Assembly (NCBI GenBank): GCA_039184055.1
Contig: JBCDBH010000299.1
Span: forward strand, 1 to 7,327
Origin: JBCDBH01 sp039184055
GTDB taxonomy: Bacteria; Acidobacteriota; Thermoanaerobaculia; Multivoradales; J023
Length of the DNA: 7,327 bases
Direction of reading: 5' to 3'
In this document: piece by piece, positions 1 through 5,528 of the stretch
How the letters are laid out: each line of letters opens with the position of its first letter
Position numbering within the stretch: the first letter of the stretch is position 1
Position numbers and translations under genes: made by a program
Notes under the pieces: model-generated
What the model was told of the DNA's origin: nothing
The model's database searches: none
Seen by the model: only the letters and a program-made list of their open reading frames with translations

Positions 1-1
1 C

Positions 2-718
2 ACCAAGATCGCCTCCATCGGCATCGCCAGCCAGGACATCGGCAAGATCGTCGGCATCATCGAGGACATCGCCGACCAGACCAACCTGCTGGCCCTCAAC
101 GCCGCCATCGAGGCGGCCCACGCCGGCGACGCCGGCCGCGGCTTCGCGGTGGTGGCGGAGGAGGTCAAGCGACTCGCAGAGAGGTCCGTGTCCTCCACCC
201 GGGAGATCGCCCAAGTGGTGGACAACGTGCAGAAGAGCACCAGCGACGCCATCGACCTCACCCAGGAGATCCTGTCCCAGATCGTCGGGTCGGTGACCCG
301 AACCTCCGAGCTGGTGGGCGAGGTCTACGCCGCCTCCCAGGAGCAGAGCGGCGGCGCCGCGCAGATCCTCTCGACCTCCACCCACATGCAGAACGTCACC
401 CGCCAGCTCGCCTCCGCCGCCAAGGAACAGGCCAACGGCGCCCGCGACATGATGAAGGCGGTCGAAGTGATGAATCGGATGACCCAGCAGGTCGCCGACG
501 CCAGCCGCGAGCAGAAGCAGGGTGGCGACCTGGTCGTCAAGGCGGTCGAACGCATCGCGCAAATTGCCCAGCAAAATCTCGCCGCCGCCGAGCAGTTATC
601 GGGTAATACTGAGAACTTGTCTCGCGAAGCCGACCGCCTATTGAGCGTCGCCGAGGTCTTCACCGTGGGTGACGACATCGACAACGCCGAGGCCAAGAGC
701 ATCGACCGCGTCGCCTGA
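2..718 (+). CDS. Methyl-accepting chemotaxis protein, C-terminal cytoplasmic signalling domain (5' end outside window)
   Basis: The reading frame is open from the first complete codon and ends at TGA 716-718, giving 238 visible residues. Visible residues 20-62 form the MCP hairpin tip, including DQTNLLALNAAIEAAHAGD and then GRGFAVVAEEVKRLAERS. This is the surface through which receptors bind CheA and CheW. The rest (about 63-220) is a long alanine/glutamine-rich coiled coil, the returning helix of the signalling bundle. It contains E-Q pairs in small-residue contexts (AASQEQSGG, SAAKEQANG) that fit the methylation-site consensus, so it is a plausible substrate of the CheR and CheB encoded downstream. 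The tail after residue 220 has no NWETF-type CheR/CheB tether. The sensor, membrane and HAMP parts lie upstream, so membrane location and ligand are unknown. The family call is very secure. The internal GTG at 149 is not a start, because conserved domain sequence precedes it. Confidence 0.97.
   Translation, partial: TKIASIGIASQDIGKIVGIIEDIADQTNLLALNAAIEAAHAGDAGRGFAVVAEEVKRLAERSVSSTREIAQVVDNVQKSTSDAIDLTQEILSQIVGSVTRTSELVGEVYAASQEQSGGAAQILSTSTHMQNVTRQLASAAKEQANGARDMMKAVEVMNRMTQQVADASREQKQGGDLVVKAVERIAQIAQQNLAAAEQLSGNTENLSREADRLLSVAEVFTVGDDIDNAEAKSIDRVA
329..661 (+). repeat. 28-residue tandem repeat in the MCP returning helix
   Basis: Visible MCP residues 110-137, 138-165 and 166-193 align as three 28-residue units beginning AASQEQSGG, SAAKEQANG and DASREQKQG. 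A degenerate fourth unit begins AAAEQLSGN at 194. The E-Q pair recurs at residues 114/115, 142/143, 170/171 and 197/198, a spacing of exactly four heptads for the first three. The first two units also share the pattern M-x-x-x-T-x-Q-x-A near their ends. The repeat is visible at protein level, and the DNA of the units has diverged. In a coiled coil this spacing would place each E-Q pair on the same face. Confidence 0.75.
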
Positions 719-745
719 CGCACGCCCATTACGCCCGGAGAGAGG

Positions 746-2650
746 ATGACCGGAACGCCCCAGCCCATCGCCACCACCTGGGAAGAGTGCATCGAGCTGC
801 TCGACCGTCTCCCCGCGATGCCCGTCGAATCGCGGATCGACGCCATCGAACGCCTGATTCGCAACCCGAGCCCGGGTATTCGTAGCCGCGCCCTCCGCAT
901 GGGCGCCGCCGTGCTTCCCGACGAACGTCTCAAGGAGTATTTGCGCTCCGACGCCGACGACGTGCTGCGTAACGCTGGCGTCGAGATGCTCAAGATGCGC
1001 GGCAATCGCGGCTTTGGTCTGGCCTTGCAATTGCTCAAGGACGAAGACTCCGACGTCGTTCTGCAAGCGGTGATCATCCTCACCTATCTGCGTGATCCAC
1101 GCGCCCTCGAGCCCTTGCGGAGCGTGCTGCATCACGAGGATCCGAACGTCATCCAGGAAGCGATCGTCGCCATCGGTCAGCTCGGTGACGCGCGCGCGAT
1201 TCCCGACCTGCTCGTCTTTCTCGAGTCCGACCCGTGGCTCCAGATGGCGGCGGTGCAAGCGCTCGGCAATCTGCGTTCGCCGGTCGCCGTGCCGCATCTC
1301 AAGGCGATGCTCACCGATTTCATGTGTGGCTCGCTGGCCGCCGAGGCTCTGGCGCGGATCGGTGGCGCCAACGCCTTCCGCGCTCTCGCCCTGCACTGGC
1401 TCCGTTTCGCCGACGAGATCGACACCGAGACCACTCTCGGCTTGCTCGCTCACGTGCTCGAAGGACTGCCGAGGGTTCCCGGCGAGGTCGAGGGGCTGCG
1501 TGAGCGTTTGACCGGGTTGCTCGAGCACGAGCAAGAGAACGTCCGCATCACCGCGGCACGCTGTCTGCTCGCTTTCGGCCCCAGCCCTGACGACAAGAAG
1601 GCGCTCGCCCTGGTGGCCGACTTCCACCAAGAAGCATCCGTCTTGCCGGCTTGTTTGCACCATCGCGCCGATCTCATCGCGCATTTGCTCGGTCAAACCG
1701 GTAGTCAACGCACCTGGGGCTTCCTGCTCGCCACGCGCTACCCCAAAGACACGCCGGTGGACGCGGTGCTCGAGGCGCTCGAACAGGCGCCACCGCCACC
1801 CGAGCAATTGGCGCCGATGGTGCGCGCCTTGGAAAAGGTCGAAAACACCGACATCGCCAACGGTCTGCTGCGCTTCTATCTGCGGCTTCCCGACGAGCTG
1901 CGCACCGCCTTCCATCCCCTGCTGCAAATGCACCAGGAGAGCTTGGCGAGCTACATGGAAAGCGACGCCACCGAGCTCGAACCCGCGACGCGGCTGGTGC
2001 TCACCACCCTGCTCGGTGGTCCCGCCACCGAAATCGTCACGGCGCTCACCGAGCTTCCTCATGACGAACGGGTGCGCGCCATCGCCGAGCTGGTCGATCA
2101 CGAAGAGGTCATGCGACAGCTGCCATGGCAGCAATGGCTCGACGACGCGCCCGACATTTACGGCGCGGTGGCCGCAGATTTCGCCGCCAAAGCCGGTCTA
2201 CGCGAGCTCGCACCGGCGTTTCGCACCCTGCTGCAACAACGCCCCGAGCCCTATTTGATCCGTACGCTCGGTGAGCTCGGCGATCGTGACAGCGTACCGA
2301 TCTTGAACGAGCATCTCTGCGACCCGGAGACGCCGCTCGAGCCGATCCTGCTCGAGAGCCTGGGTCGCATCGGGGGACCCGAGGCTCGCGCCGCGCTGCG
2401 TAGCGAAACCACCTCGGGCCGCCCGCAACGCGAGCGCATGGCGTATCGCGCGTTGTCCCGTTGCGCCACCGAAGACGACGACGAGATCTTCCGTCGCGCC
2501 ACGACCCACGGCGACTGGTACATTCGTCTTTCGTGCGCCGAAGTGCTCGGCCGGTTCTCCCGTCCCGAGAATCTGGCCGCGCTCGCTCAGTTGGCCGCCG
2601 ACCCGGTACCGATCGTCGCCCAACGAGCCTTGTCATTTCTCGAAGCCTGA
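746..2650 (+). CDS. HEAT-repeat protein of a chemosensory operon
   Basis: The protein has 634 residues and no visible signal peptide or membrane segment, so it should be cytoplasmic. Regular HEAT (PBS-lyase-like) helical repeats are clear at about residues 70-210: LRDPRALEPLRSVL, then LGDARAIPDLLVFL, then LRSPVAVPHLKAML. More occur at 255-280 and again at about 490-634 (LGDRDSVPILNEHL; IGGPEARAAL; FSRPENLAALAQLA). The middle, about 290-480, is helical-looking but more divergent and includes a proline run APPPPEQL at 348-355. No catalytic motif is seen. HEAT solenoids normally bind other proteins. Its position 27 bp after an MCP gene and 15 bp before cheR suggests a scaffold, adaptor or output partner of this pathway, which is inference. 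The ATG at 746 is preceded by a purine-rich GGAGAGAGG. A chromophore-lyase function, sometimes attached to such repeats by annotation, is not supported. Confidence 0.9.
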   Translation: MTGTPQPIATTWEECIELLDRLPAMPVESRIDAIERLIRNPSPGIRSRALRMGAAVLPDERLKEYLRSDADDVLRNAGVEMLKMRGNRGFGLALQLLKDEDSDVVLQAVIILTYLRDPRALEPLRSVLHHEDPNVIQEAIVAIGQLGDARAIPDLLVFLESDPWLQMAAVQALGNLRSPVAVPHLKAMLTDFMCGSLAAEALARIGGANAFRALALHWLRFADEIDTETTLGLLAHVLEGLPRVPGEVEGLRERLTGLLEHEQENVRITAARCLLAFGPSPDDKKALALVADFHQEASVLPACLHHRADLIAHLLGQTGSQRTWGFLLATRYPKDTPVDAVLEALEQAPPPPEQLAPMVRALEKVENTDIANGLLRFYLRLPDELRTAFHPLLQMHQESLASYMESDATELEPATRLVLTTLLGGPATEIVTALTELPHDERVRAIAELVDHEEVMRQLPWQQWLDDAPDIYGAVAADFAAKAGLRELAPAFRTLLQQRPEPYLIRTLGELGDRDSVPILNEHLCDPETPLEPILLESLGRIGGPEARAALRSETTSGRPQRERMAYRALSRCATEDDDEIFRRATTHGDWYIRLSCAEVLGRFSRPENLAALAQLAADPVPIVAQRALSFLEA

Positions 2651-2665
2651 GCGGGAACACCCGTC

Positions 2666-3520
2666 TTGCATCGCGAGCTGCCCGCGCTGACCGCTGAAGA
2701 GCTGGCGCTGTTCAACGAGCTTCTCATCGAGCGCTTCGGTCTCCATTTTCCGGAGCACAAGAGAGAAATCCTCGCCTCACGCCTCCAGCCACGGCTGCGC
2801 GCCAACCACCTGTCGCGTTATCTCGACTACTACCTGATGTTGCAATACGACTTCGCGCGCGAAAAGGAATCGCTGATCGCCGCGATCACCAACAACGAGA
2901 GCTACTTCTTTCGCGAGACGAGCCAATTCGAGGCGCTCAAGAACGAAGTGCTCCAGCGTCTGCGTAACGAGAACGAGGGTGGCAAGGTGCGTTTGCTCTC
3001 GGCCGGCTGCTCGTCGGGCGAAGAACCGTACAGTCTGAACATCTTCGTCCGCGGCTTCGCGTTCGGCGCCGGCATCGACGCGGTCACCATCGACGCGGTC
3101 GACATCGACACCGAGCGACTCGCCAAGGCCAAATCGGCGATCTACCGACGCGCCGCCTTGCGCGCGCTCACCGAAGACCAGATCACCCGGTATTTCCATC
3201 GCCACGACGACGAGACCTTCGAGCTCAAGACGATCTACCGCCGTGGTGTTGACTTCGCGGTCGGCAACATCCTCGAGCTCGGTGGTCTCGCGGGCGGCCA
3301 GCCCTACGACGTCATCTTTTGTCGCAACGTGCTGATTTACTTCGCCGAGCCCAGTCTCAAAGCGGCGGTCCGCAACTTTGCCCGCGCCTTGCGTCCCGGT
3401 GGCTACCTCTTTCTCGGCCACAGCGAGTCGATTATCGGCTTGAGCCACGATTTCACCGCCGAGCGACTCGAACAATGCATCGCCTATCGCCGTGTCCACG
3501 CCGCCGAGGAAGCGCGATGA
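2666..3520 (+). CDS. cheR: Chemotaxis protein methyltransferase CheR
   Basis: CheR transfers methyl groups from S-adenosylmethionine to glutamates on chemoreceptors in the cytoplasm. The 284-residue product has the usual layout. An N-terminal helical CheR domain covers about 10-75 (LALFNELLIERFGLHF, then SRLQPRLR) and ends in NNESYFFRE, the counterpart of the usual T-x-E-T-x-FFR segment. The Rossmann methyltransferase domain contains LLSAGCSSGEEPYSL (SAM-binding loop, 110-124), AVDIDTERLAKAK (144-156), YDVIFCRNVLIYF (214-226) and LRPGGYLFLGHSES (242-255). Length matches single-domain CheR, with no added TPR region. The start is a TTG at 2666. A stop ends the frame just upstream, no ATG or GTG lies between, and a weak GGGA sits at 2653-2656. 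It follows the HEAT gene by 15 bp and overlaps cheB by 4 bp. The family call is very secure and the TTG start is likely. Confidence 0.96.
   Translation: MHRELPALTAEELALFNELLIERFGLHFPEHKREILASRLQPRLRANHLSRYLDYYLMLQYDFAREKESLIAAITNNESYFFRETSQFEALKNEVLQRLRNENEGGKVRLLSAGCSSGEEPYSLNIFVRGFAFGAGIDAVTIDAVDIDTERLAKAKSAIYRRAALRALTEDQITRYFHRHDDETFELKTIYRRGVDFAVGNILELGGLAGGQPYDVIFCRNVLIYFAEPSLKAAVRNFARALRPGGYLFLGHSESIIGLSHDFTAERLEQCIAYRRVHAAEEAR
3506..3510 (+). promoter_or_regulatory. Ribosome binding site of cheB inside the cheR 3' end
   Basis: GAGGA lies six bases before the ATG at 3517 and within the last codons of cheR. This supports the 3517 start over an upstream in-frame ATG at 3319, which would lie deep inside cheR. 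It also suits translational coupling through the ATGA overlap. Confidence 0.7.
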
Positions 3521-4602
3521 GTCGGCGTCGACGCATACGGGTCGCGGTGGTCGACGACTCCACCTTCATCCGCAAGGCCCTGGCGCGGATGCTCGGCGAT
3601 CACCCGCAAATCGAGCTGGTCGGTACCGCTGGTTCCGGTGAAGAGCTGCTCGCCCACTTCGATACCTGGGTGCCCGACGCCATCACCCTCGACCTCGATA
3701 TGCCCGGGATGGGTGGGCTCGCTACCCTCGACCATCTGATGGCGCGCCGGCCGACCCCGGTGATCATCCTCTCCACGCATTCCGGTGAAGGCGCGCCGCA
3801 GACCATCGAAGCTCTGCATCGTGGCGCCACCGACTTCATCGACAAACAGAGCTACTCCCTGGTCGACTTCGAGGCTCTGCGGGCGATTCTTCTCGAGAAG
3901 ATCTTCCAGGTCACCGGCTTCGTCGAGCCCGAGCCGGAACCCGAAGCGCCCGCCGAACCGATCATTCCCGCAGTCACCGAGCCCGAGCCCGTGCCGAGCA
4001 CCGCACCGGTCGCCTTCGACCTGATCGCCATCGGCGCCTCGACCGGTGGTCCACCGACCATTCAGCGCCTGCTCGAAGATCTCGGCGGCTCCGTCCCGGT
4101 ACCCGTGGTCATCGCCCAACACATGCCGGTCGGCTTCACCCGCGCCTTCGCCGAGCGTCTCCATGCCTACCTGCCGATGGCGGTACGCGAGCCCGTCACC
4201 GGCGAACGTCTCCTTCCCGACACCGTCTACATCGCGCCCGCCGGTCAACACCTGCGGATCACCCGCACCGAAGACACGCTCACCGCCGAGCTCAGCAAAC
4301 ACCCCAACGACGTCACCCACATCCCGTCGGTCGACGTCCTCTTCCAGTCCATCGCCATGAGTGTCGGTCGACGCGCCGTCGGTATCTTGCTCACCGGCAT
4401 GGGTCGCGATGGCGCCCAGGGTTTGCTCACCCTCAAGGGCGCCGGGGGCTTCACCATCGCCCAAGACGAAGTCAGCTCGGTCGTCTACGGCATGCCCCGT
4501 GCCGCCGCCCTGGTCGGCGCGGCACGTGAGATCGTCGCCCTGAACGGGCTCGGCAAACGACTCGGCGAGCTACTCGAAGACGGCGACCCGGAACGCGATT
4601 AA
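3517..4602 (+). CDS. cheB: Chemotaxis response regulator protein-glutamate methylesterase CheB
   Basis: CheB removes receptor methyl groups (and typically deamidates receptor glutamines), and phosphorylation by CheA activates it. The 361-residue protein has an N-terminal receiver domain (about 7-130). Its acidic pair is D13/D14, the phospho-acceptor is D59 in TLDLDMPGMGG, the switch residue is S86 or T87, and the lysine is K110. A Pro/Glu-rich linker (about 136-164) follows, then the methylesterase domain (about 166-355). The catalytic triad is readable as S175 in IGASTGGPP, H202 in IAQHMPVGFT and D298 in LTGMGRDG. Length is close to that of enterobacterial CheB. The start overlaps the cheR stop as ATGA, and the gene ends at TAA 4600-4602 against a convergent gene. 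In the receiver the residue after K110 is Gln (DKQS), where Pro is usual. Function is very secure. Confidence 0.97.
   Translation: MSRRRRIRVAVVDDSTFIRKALARMLGDHPQIELVGTAGSGEELLAHFDTWVPDAITLDLDMPGMGGLATLDHLMARRPTPVIILSTHSGEGAPQTIEALHRGATDFIDKQSYSLVDFEALRAILLEKIFQVTGFVEPEPEPEAPAEPIIPAVTEPEPVPSTAPVAFDLIAIGASTGGPPTIQRLLEDLGGSVPVPVVIAQHMPVGFTRAFAERLHAYLPMAVREPVTGERLLPDTVYIAPAGQHLRITRTEDTLTAELSKHPNDVTHIPSVDVLFQSIAMSVGRRAVGILLTGMGRDGAQGLLTLKGAGGFTIAQDEVSSVVYGMPRAAALVGAAREIVALNGLGKRLGELLEDGDPERD
4599..4602. other. Shared palindromic stop codons, TTAA
   Basis: TTAA reads TAA on the + strand (4600-4602, end of cheB) and TAA on the - strand (4601-4599, end of the PIN-like gene). Two convergent genes therefore terminate translation on overlapping codons with no spacer and no visible terminator hairpin. 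Confidence 0.9.
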
Positions 4603-4955
4603 TCCATCCGTCGCCAACTGCTCAGCCAGCTGACCCGACCACGCAGACTCCGCGCCTCGGTGCTCGACAGTAAATGATCGAGCGTCTCGATGAGCTCACC
4701 GAGCGTCCACTTGCTCTGCGCGGCGAGAATCACCCCGGCATGATCCGGATGGCGCGCGGATAGCGGCGCGAAATCTCCGATATTGAAGGAAAAGACCGCG
4801 CGGCCACGGGCAGTGGCACGCAGGAGCTGGTCTTCATCCGACGCGTTTTTCGCGATCCAAGACGTCGGTGTGCGCGTCACATCGTGACCTCGATCCACCA
4901 GCGCCTTGTGCAATGCCTTGCGAGAGGTATCCGCGTCGAGATGAAGCTTGATCAA
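4599..4955 (-). CDS. DUF5615-family PIN-like protein, probable toxin of a toxin-antitoxin pair
   Basis: The 118-residue protein begins IKLHLDADTS after its initiator. It then shows ASDEDQLLRATARGRAVFSF (38-57), NIGDF (58-62) and DHAGVILAAQ (71-80). This is the layout of DUF5615 PIN-like proteins: an N-terminal LDxD, a central sDE-LL-A, a (T/S)FNxxDF loop and H-AGIIL-xQ. Candidate acidic metal-binding residues are D7, D9, D40 and D61. PIN-like folds are usually metal-dependent RNases, but activity here is inferred. The start is TTG at 4955-4953, which overlaps the TGA of the upstream gene as TTGA. No ATG fits and no clear ribosome binding site is present, so translation is probably coupled to the antitoxin. 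Pairing with a DUF433 protein is the usual genomic partner for this family. No signal peptide or membrane segment is seen. Confidence 0.85.
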   Translation of the reverse strand: MIKLHLDADTSRKALHKALVDRGHDVTRTPTSWIAKNASDEDQLLRATARGRAVFSFNIGDFAPLSARHPDHAGVILAAQSKWTLGELIETLDHLLSSTEARSLRGRVSWLSSWRRMD

Positions 4956-5353
4956 CGGACCGGCTCGGCTTCGAGCGTCTCTTCGAGCGCGATCTGAGCA
5001 TCGATCTCGGTGCGATGCGCGGCGTAGAAGGCCAGCGCCTGCTCGACCTGGGCGATCGTCAATCCCCACTCCTCGGCGATCTCGGCGACCGGCATCGCCC
5101 ATCGATCACGCGCCACCACCACGGTGCGCACATGCACCCCCGTGCCTCGGATCACCGCGCGTGGCCACTGCGCCGCGCCGCGCCGGAGCGTCACCATGGG
5201 AAAGTTCGGATCATCGAGCGATTGCCGGAGCGCACCGACTTTTTCCGCCACCGACCAGACGATGAATTGATTGAGCGACACCCCCTGGCTCGCGGCCCGC
5301 TCTTCGGCTTCGAGCTTGAGGTCGACGGGTAGTTTGAGCGGGTATCTCGACAT
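4952..5353 (-). CDS. Ribbon-helix-helix plus DUF433 antitoxin-like protein
   Basis: The 133-residue protein has two parts. Residues 3-42 look like a ribbon-helix-helix DNA-binding domain: a short strand RYPLKLPVDL, then helix LEAEERAASQ, a turn GVSLNQ and helix FIVWSVAEKVG. Residues about 64-125 match DUF433: PRAVIRGTGVHVRTVVVARD, then MPVAEIAEEWGLTIAQVEQA and LAFYAAHRTEIDAQ. Proteins of this kind accompany DUF5615 PIN-like toxins. The likely job is to neutralise the toxin through DUF433 and repress the operon through the N-terminal domain, which is inference. The ATG at 5353 was chosen because the conserved domain begins right after it and because a strong promoter directly precedes it. In-frame extensions upstream would run through the promoter. 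The stop overlaps the toxin start. The acidic tail (EETLEAEPVR) is typical of antitoxin ends. Confidence 0.83.
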   Translation of the reverse strand: MSRYPLKLPVDLKLEAEERAASQGVSLNQFIVWSVAEKVGALRQSLDDPNFPMVTLRRGAAQWPRAVIRGTGVHVRTVVVARDRWAMPVAEIAEEWGLTIAQVEQALAFYAAHRTEIDAQIALEETLEAEPVR

Positions 5354-5356
5354 GGC

Positions 5357-5386
5357 GACATCGTATGAGGCATCATTAGCGATGTC
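5357..5386. promoter_or_regulatory. Candidate operator: 7-bp inverted repeat across the -35 and -10 boxes
   Basis: GACATCG at 5357-5363 and CGATGTC at 5380-5386 are perfect reverse complements with 16 bp between them, about 23 bp start to start, or roughly two helical turns. One arm covers part of the -10 and the other part of the -35 of the antitoxin-toxin promoter. Binding here would block RNA polymerase. The ribbon-helix-helix antitoxin encoded next to it is the obvious candidate ligand. Confidence 0.55.
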
Positions 5387-5388
5387 AA
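5360..5388 (-). promoter_or_regulatory. Promoter of the antitoxin-toxin operon
   Basis: On the - strand a perfect -35 TTGACA (5388-5383) is followed by a 17-bp spacer and -10 TACGAT (5365-5360, 4 of 6 consensus). Six bases separate the -10 from the ATG at 5353, so the predicted start of transcription is the A of that ATG or next to it. No ribosome binding site is seen. This is consistent with a leaderless antitoxin mRNA. Confidence 0.7.
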
Positions 5389-5419
5389 AGCACTCAAACA
5401 TATGACACCGATCACTACA

Positions 5420-5448
5420 GAGGCATTGCTCCGCTACCGTGGTATGGT
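5420..5448 (+). promoter_or_regulatory. Possible extended -10 promoter of guaB
   Basis: TGGTATGGT at 5440-5448 fits an extended -10 (TGn before TATGGT, 4 of 6 consensus). A poor -35 GAGGCA (5420-5425, 3 of 6) lies 17 bp upstream. The six bases after the -10, CGCCGC, are all G or C, as in discriminators of stringently controlled promoters. Transcription would start near 5455 and give a leader of about 75 nt. The match is weak in a GC-rich genome. Confidence 0.35.
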
Positions 5449-5461
5449 CGCCGCTAGCCTC

Positions 5462-5490
5462 GAGGACCCTGGCCACCATCGCCGGTCCTC
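5462..5490 (+). promoter_or_regulatory. Stem-loop in the guaB leader
   Basis: GAGGACC (5462-5468) pairs perfectly with GGTCCTC (5484-5490). Inside it GGC (5471-5473) pairs with GCC (5481-5483) around a 7-nt loop, leaving a 2-nt bulge on the left side. No T-run follows, so it is not a normal terminator. It ends 38 bases before the guaB ATG. Confidence 0.5.
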
Positions 5491-5519
5491 CCCACCACCT
5501 GAATTCACCCCCATTCGAC

Positions 5520-5525
5520 GAGGAG
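5520..5525 (+). promoter_or_regulatory. Ribosome binding site of guaB
   Basis: GAGGAG stands three bases before the ATG at 5529. The spacing is short, but this is the only strong purine motif. The protein from this ATG aligns with the known IMP dehydrogenase N-terminus (TFDDVLL at residues 11-17), which fixes the start. Confidence 0.7.
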
Positions 5526-5528
5526 CCC

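Noticed and set aside
638..2134. Long open frame of 498 codons on the - strand
   Set aside because: It lies antisense to the HEAT-repeat gene. Long antisense frames are expected where third positions are mostly G or C, the translation has no recognisable family features, and the + strand protein shows clear repeats.
3074..3109. Near-tandem repeat encoding IDAVTIDAVDID in CheR
   Set aside because: It coincides with the conserved beta-strand region preceding the acidic SAM-contact motif and is better explained by protein constraint and codon choice than by a DNA repeat.
3319..3516. N-terminal extension of CheB from the ATG at 3319
   Set aside because: The extra 66 residues overlap cheR in another frame and are not receiver-like. 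The ATG at 3517 has a good ribosome site and starts right before the receiver domain.
3484..4464. Open frame of 326 codons on the - strand
   Set aside because: It is antisense to cheB, whose catalytic and phosphorylation residues are all readable on the + strand. The antisense product is a Gly/Asp-rich composition artefact.
4560..4680. Possible bidirectional terminator at the cheB/toxin junction
   Set aside because: Only short chance pairings such as CAGCTG were seen. There is no strong stem with a T-run on either strand.
5354..5401. Alternative antitoxin start at the in-frame ATG at 5401 (16 extra residues)
   Set aside because: The extension would be encoded by the -35, spacer and -10 of the promoter, and the conserved domain starts at the ATG at 5353. 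If transcription instead starts upstream of 5401, this would need reconsidering.
5439..5528. N-terminal extension of IMP dehydrogenase from 5439
   Set aside because: The added 30 residues do not resemble the family, they include the leader hairpin, and the ATG at 5529 has a ribosome site and gives the usual length.
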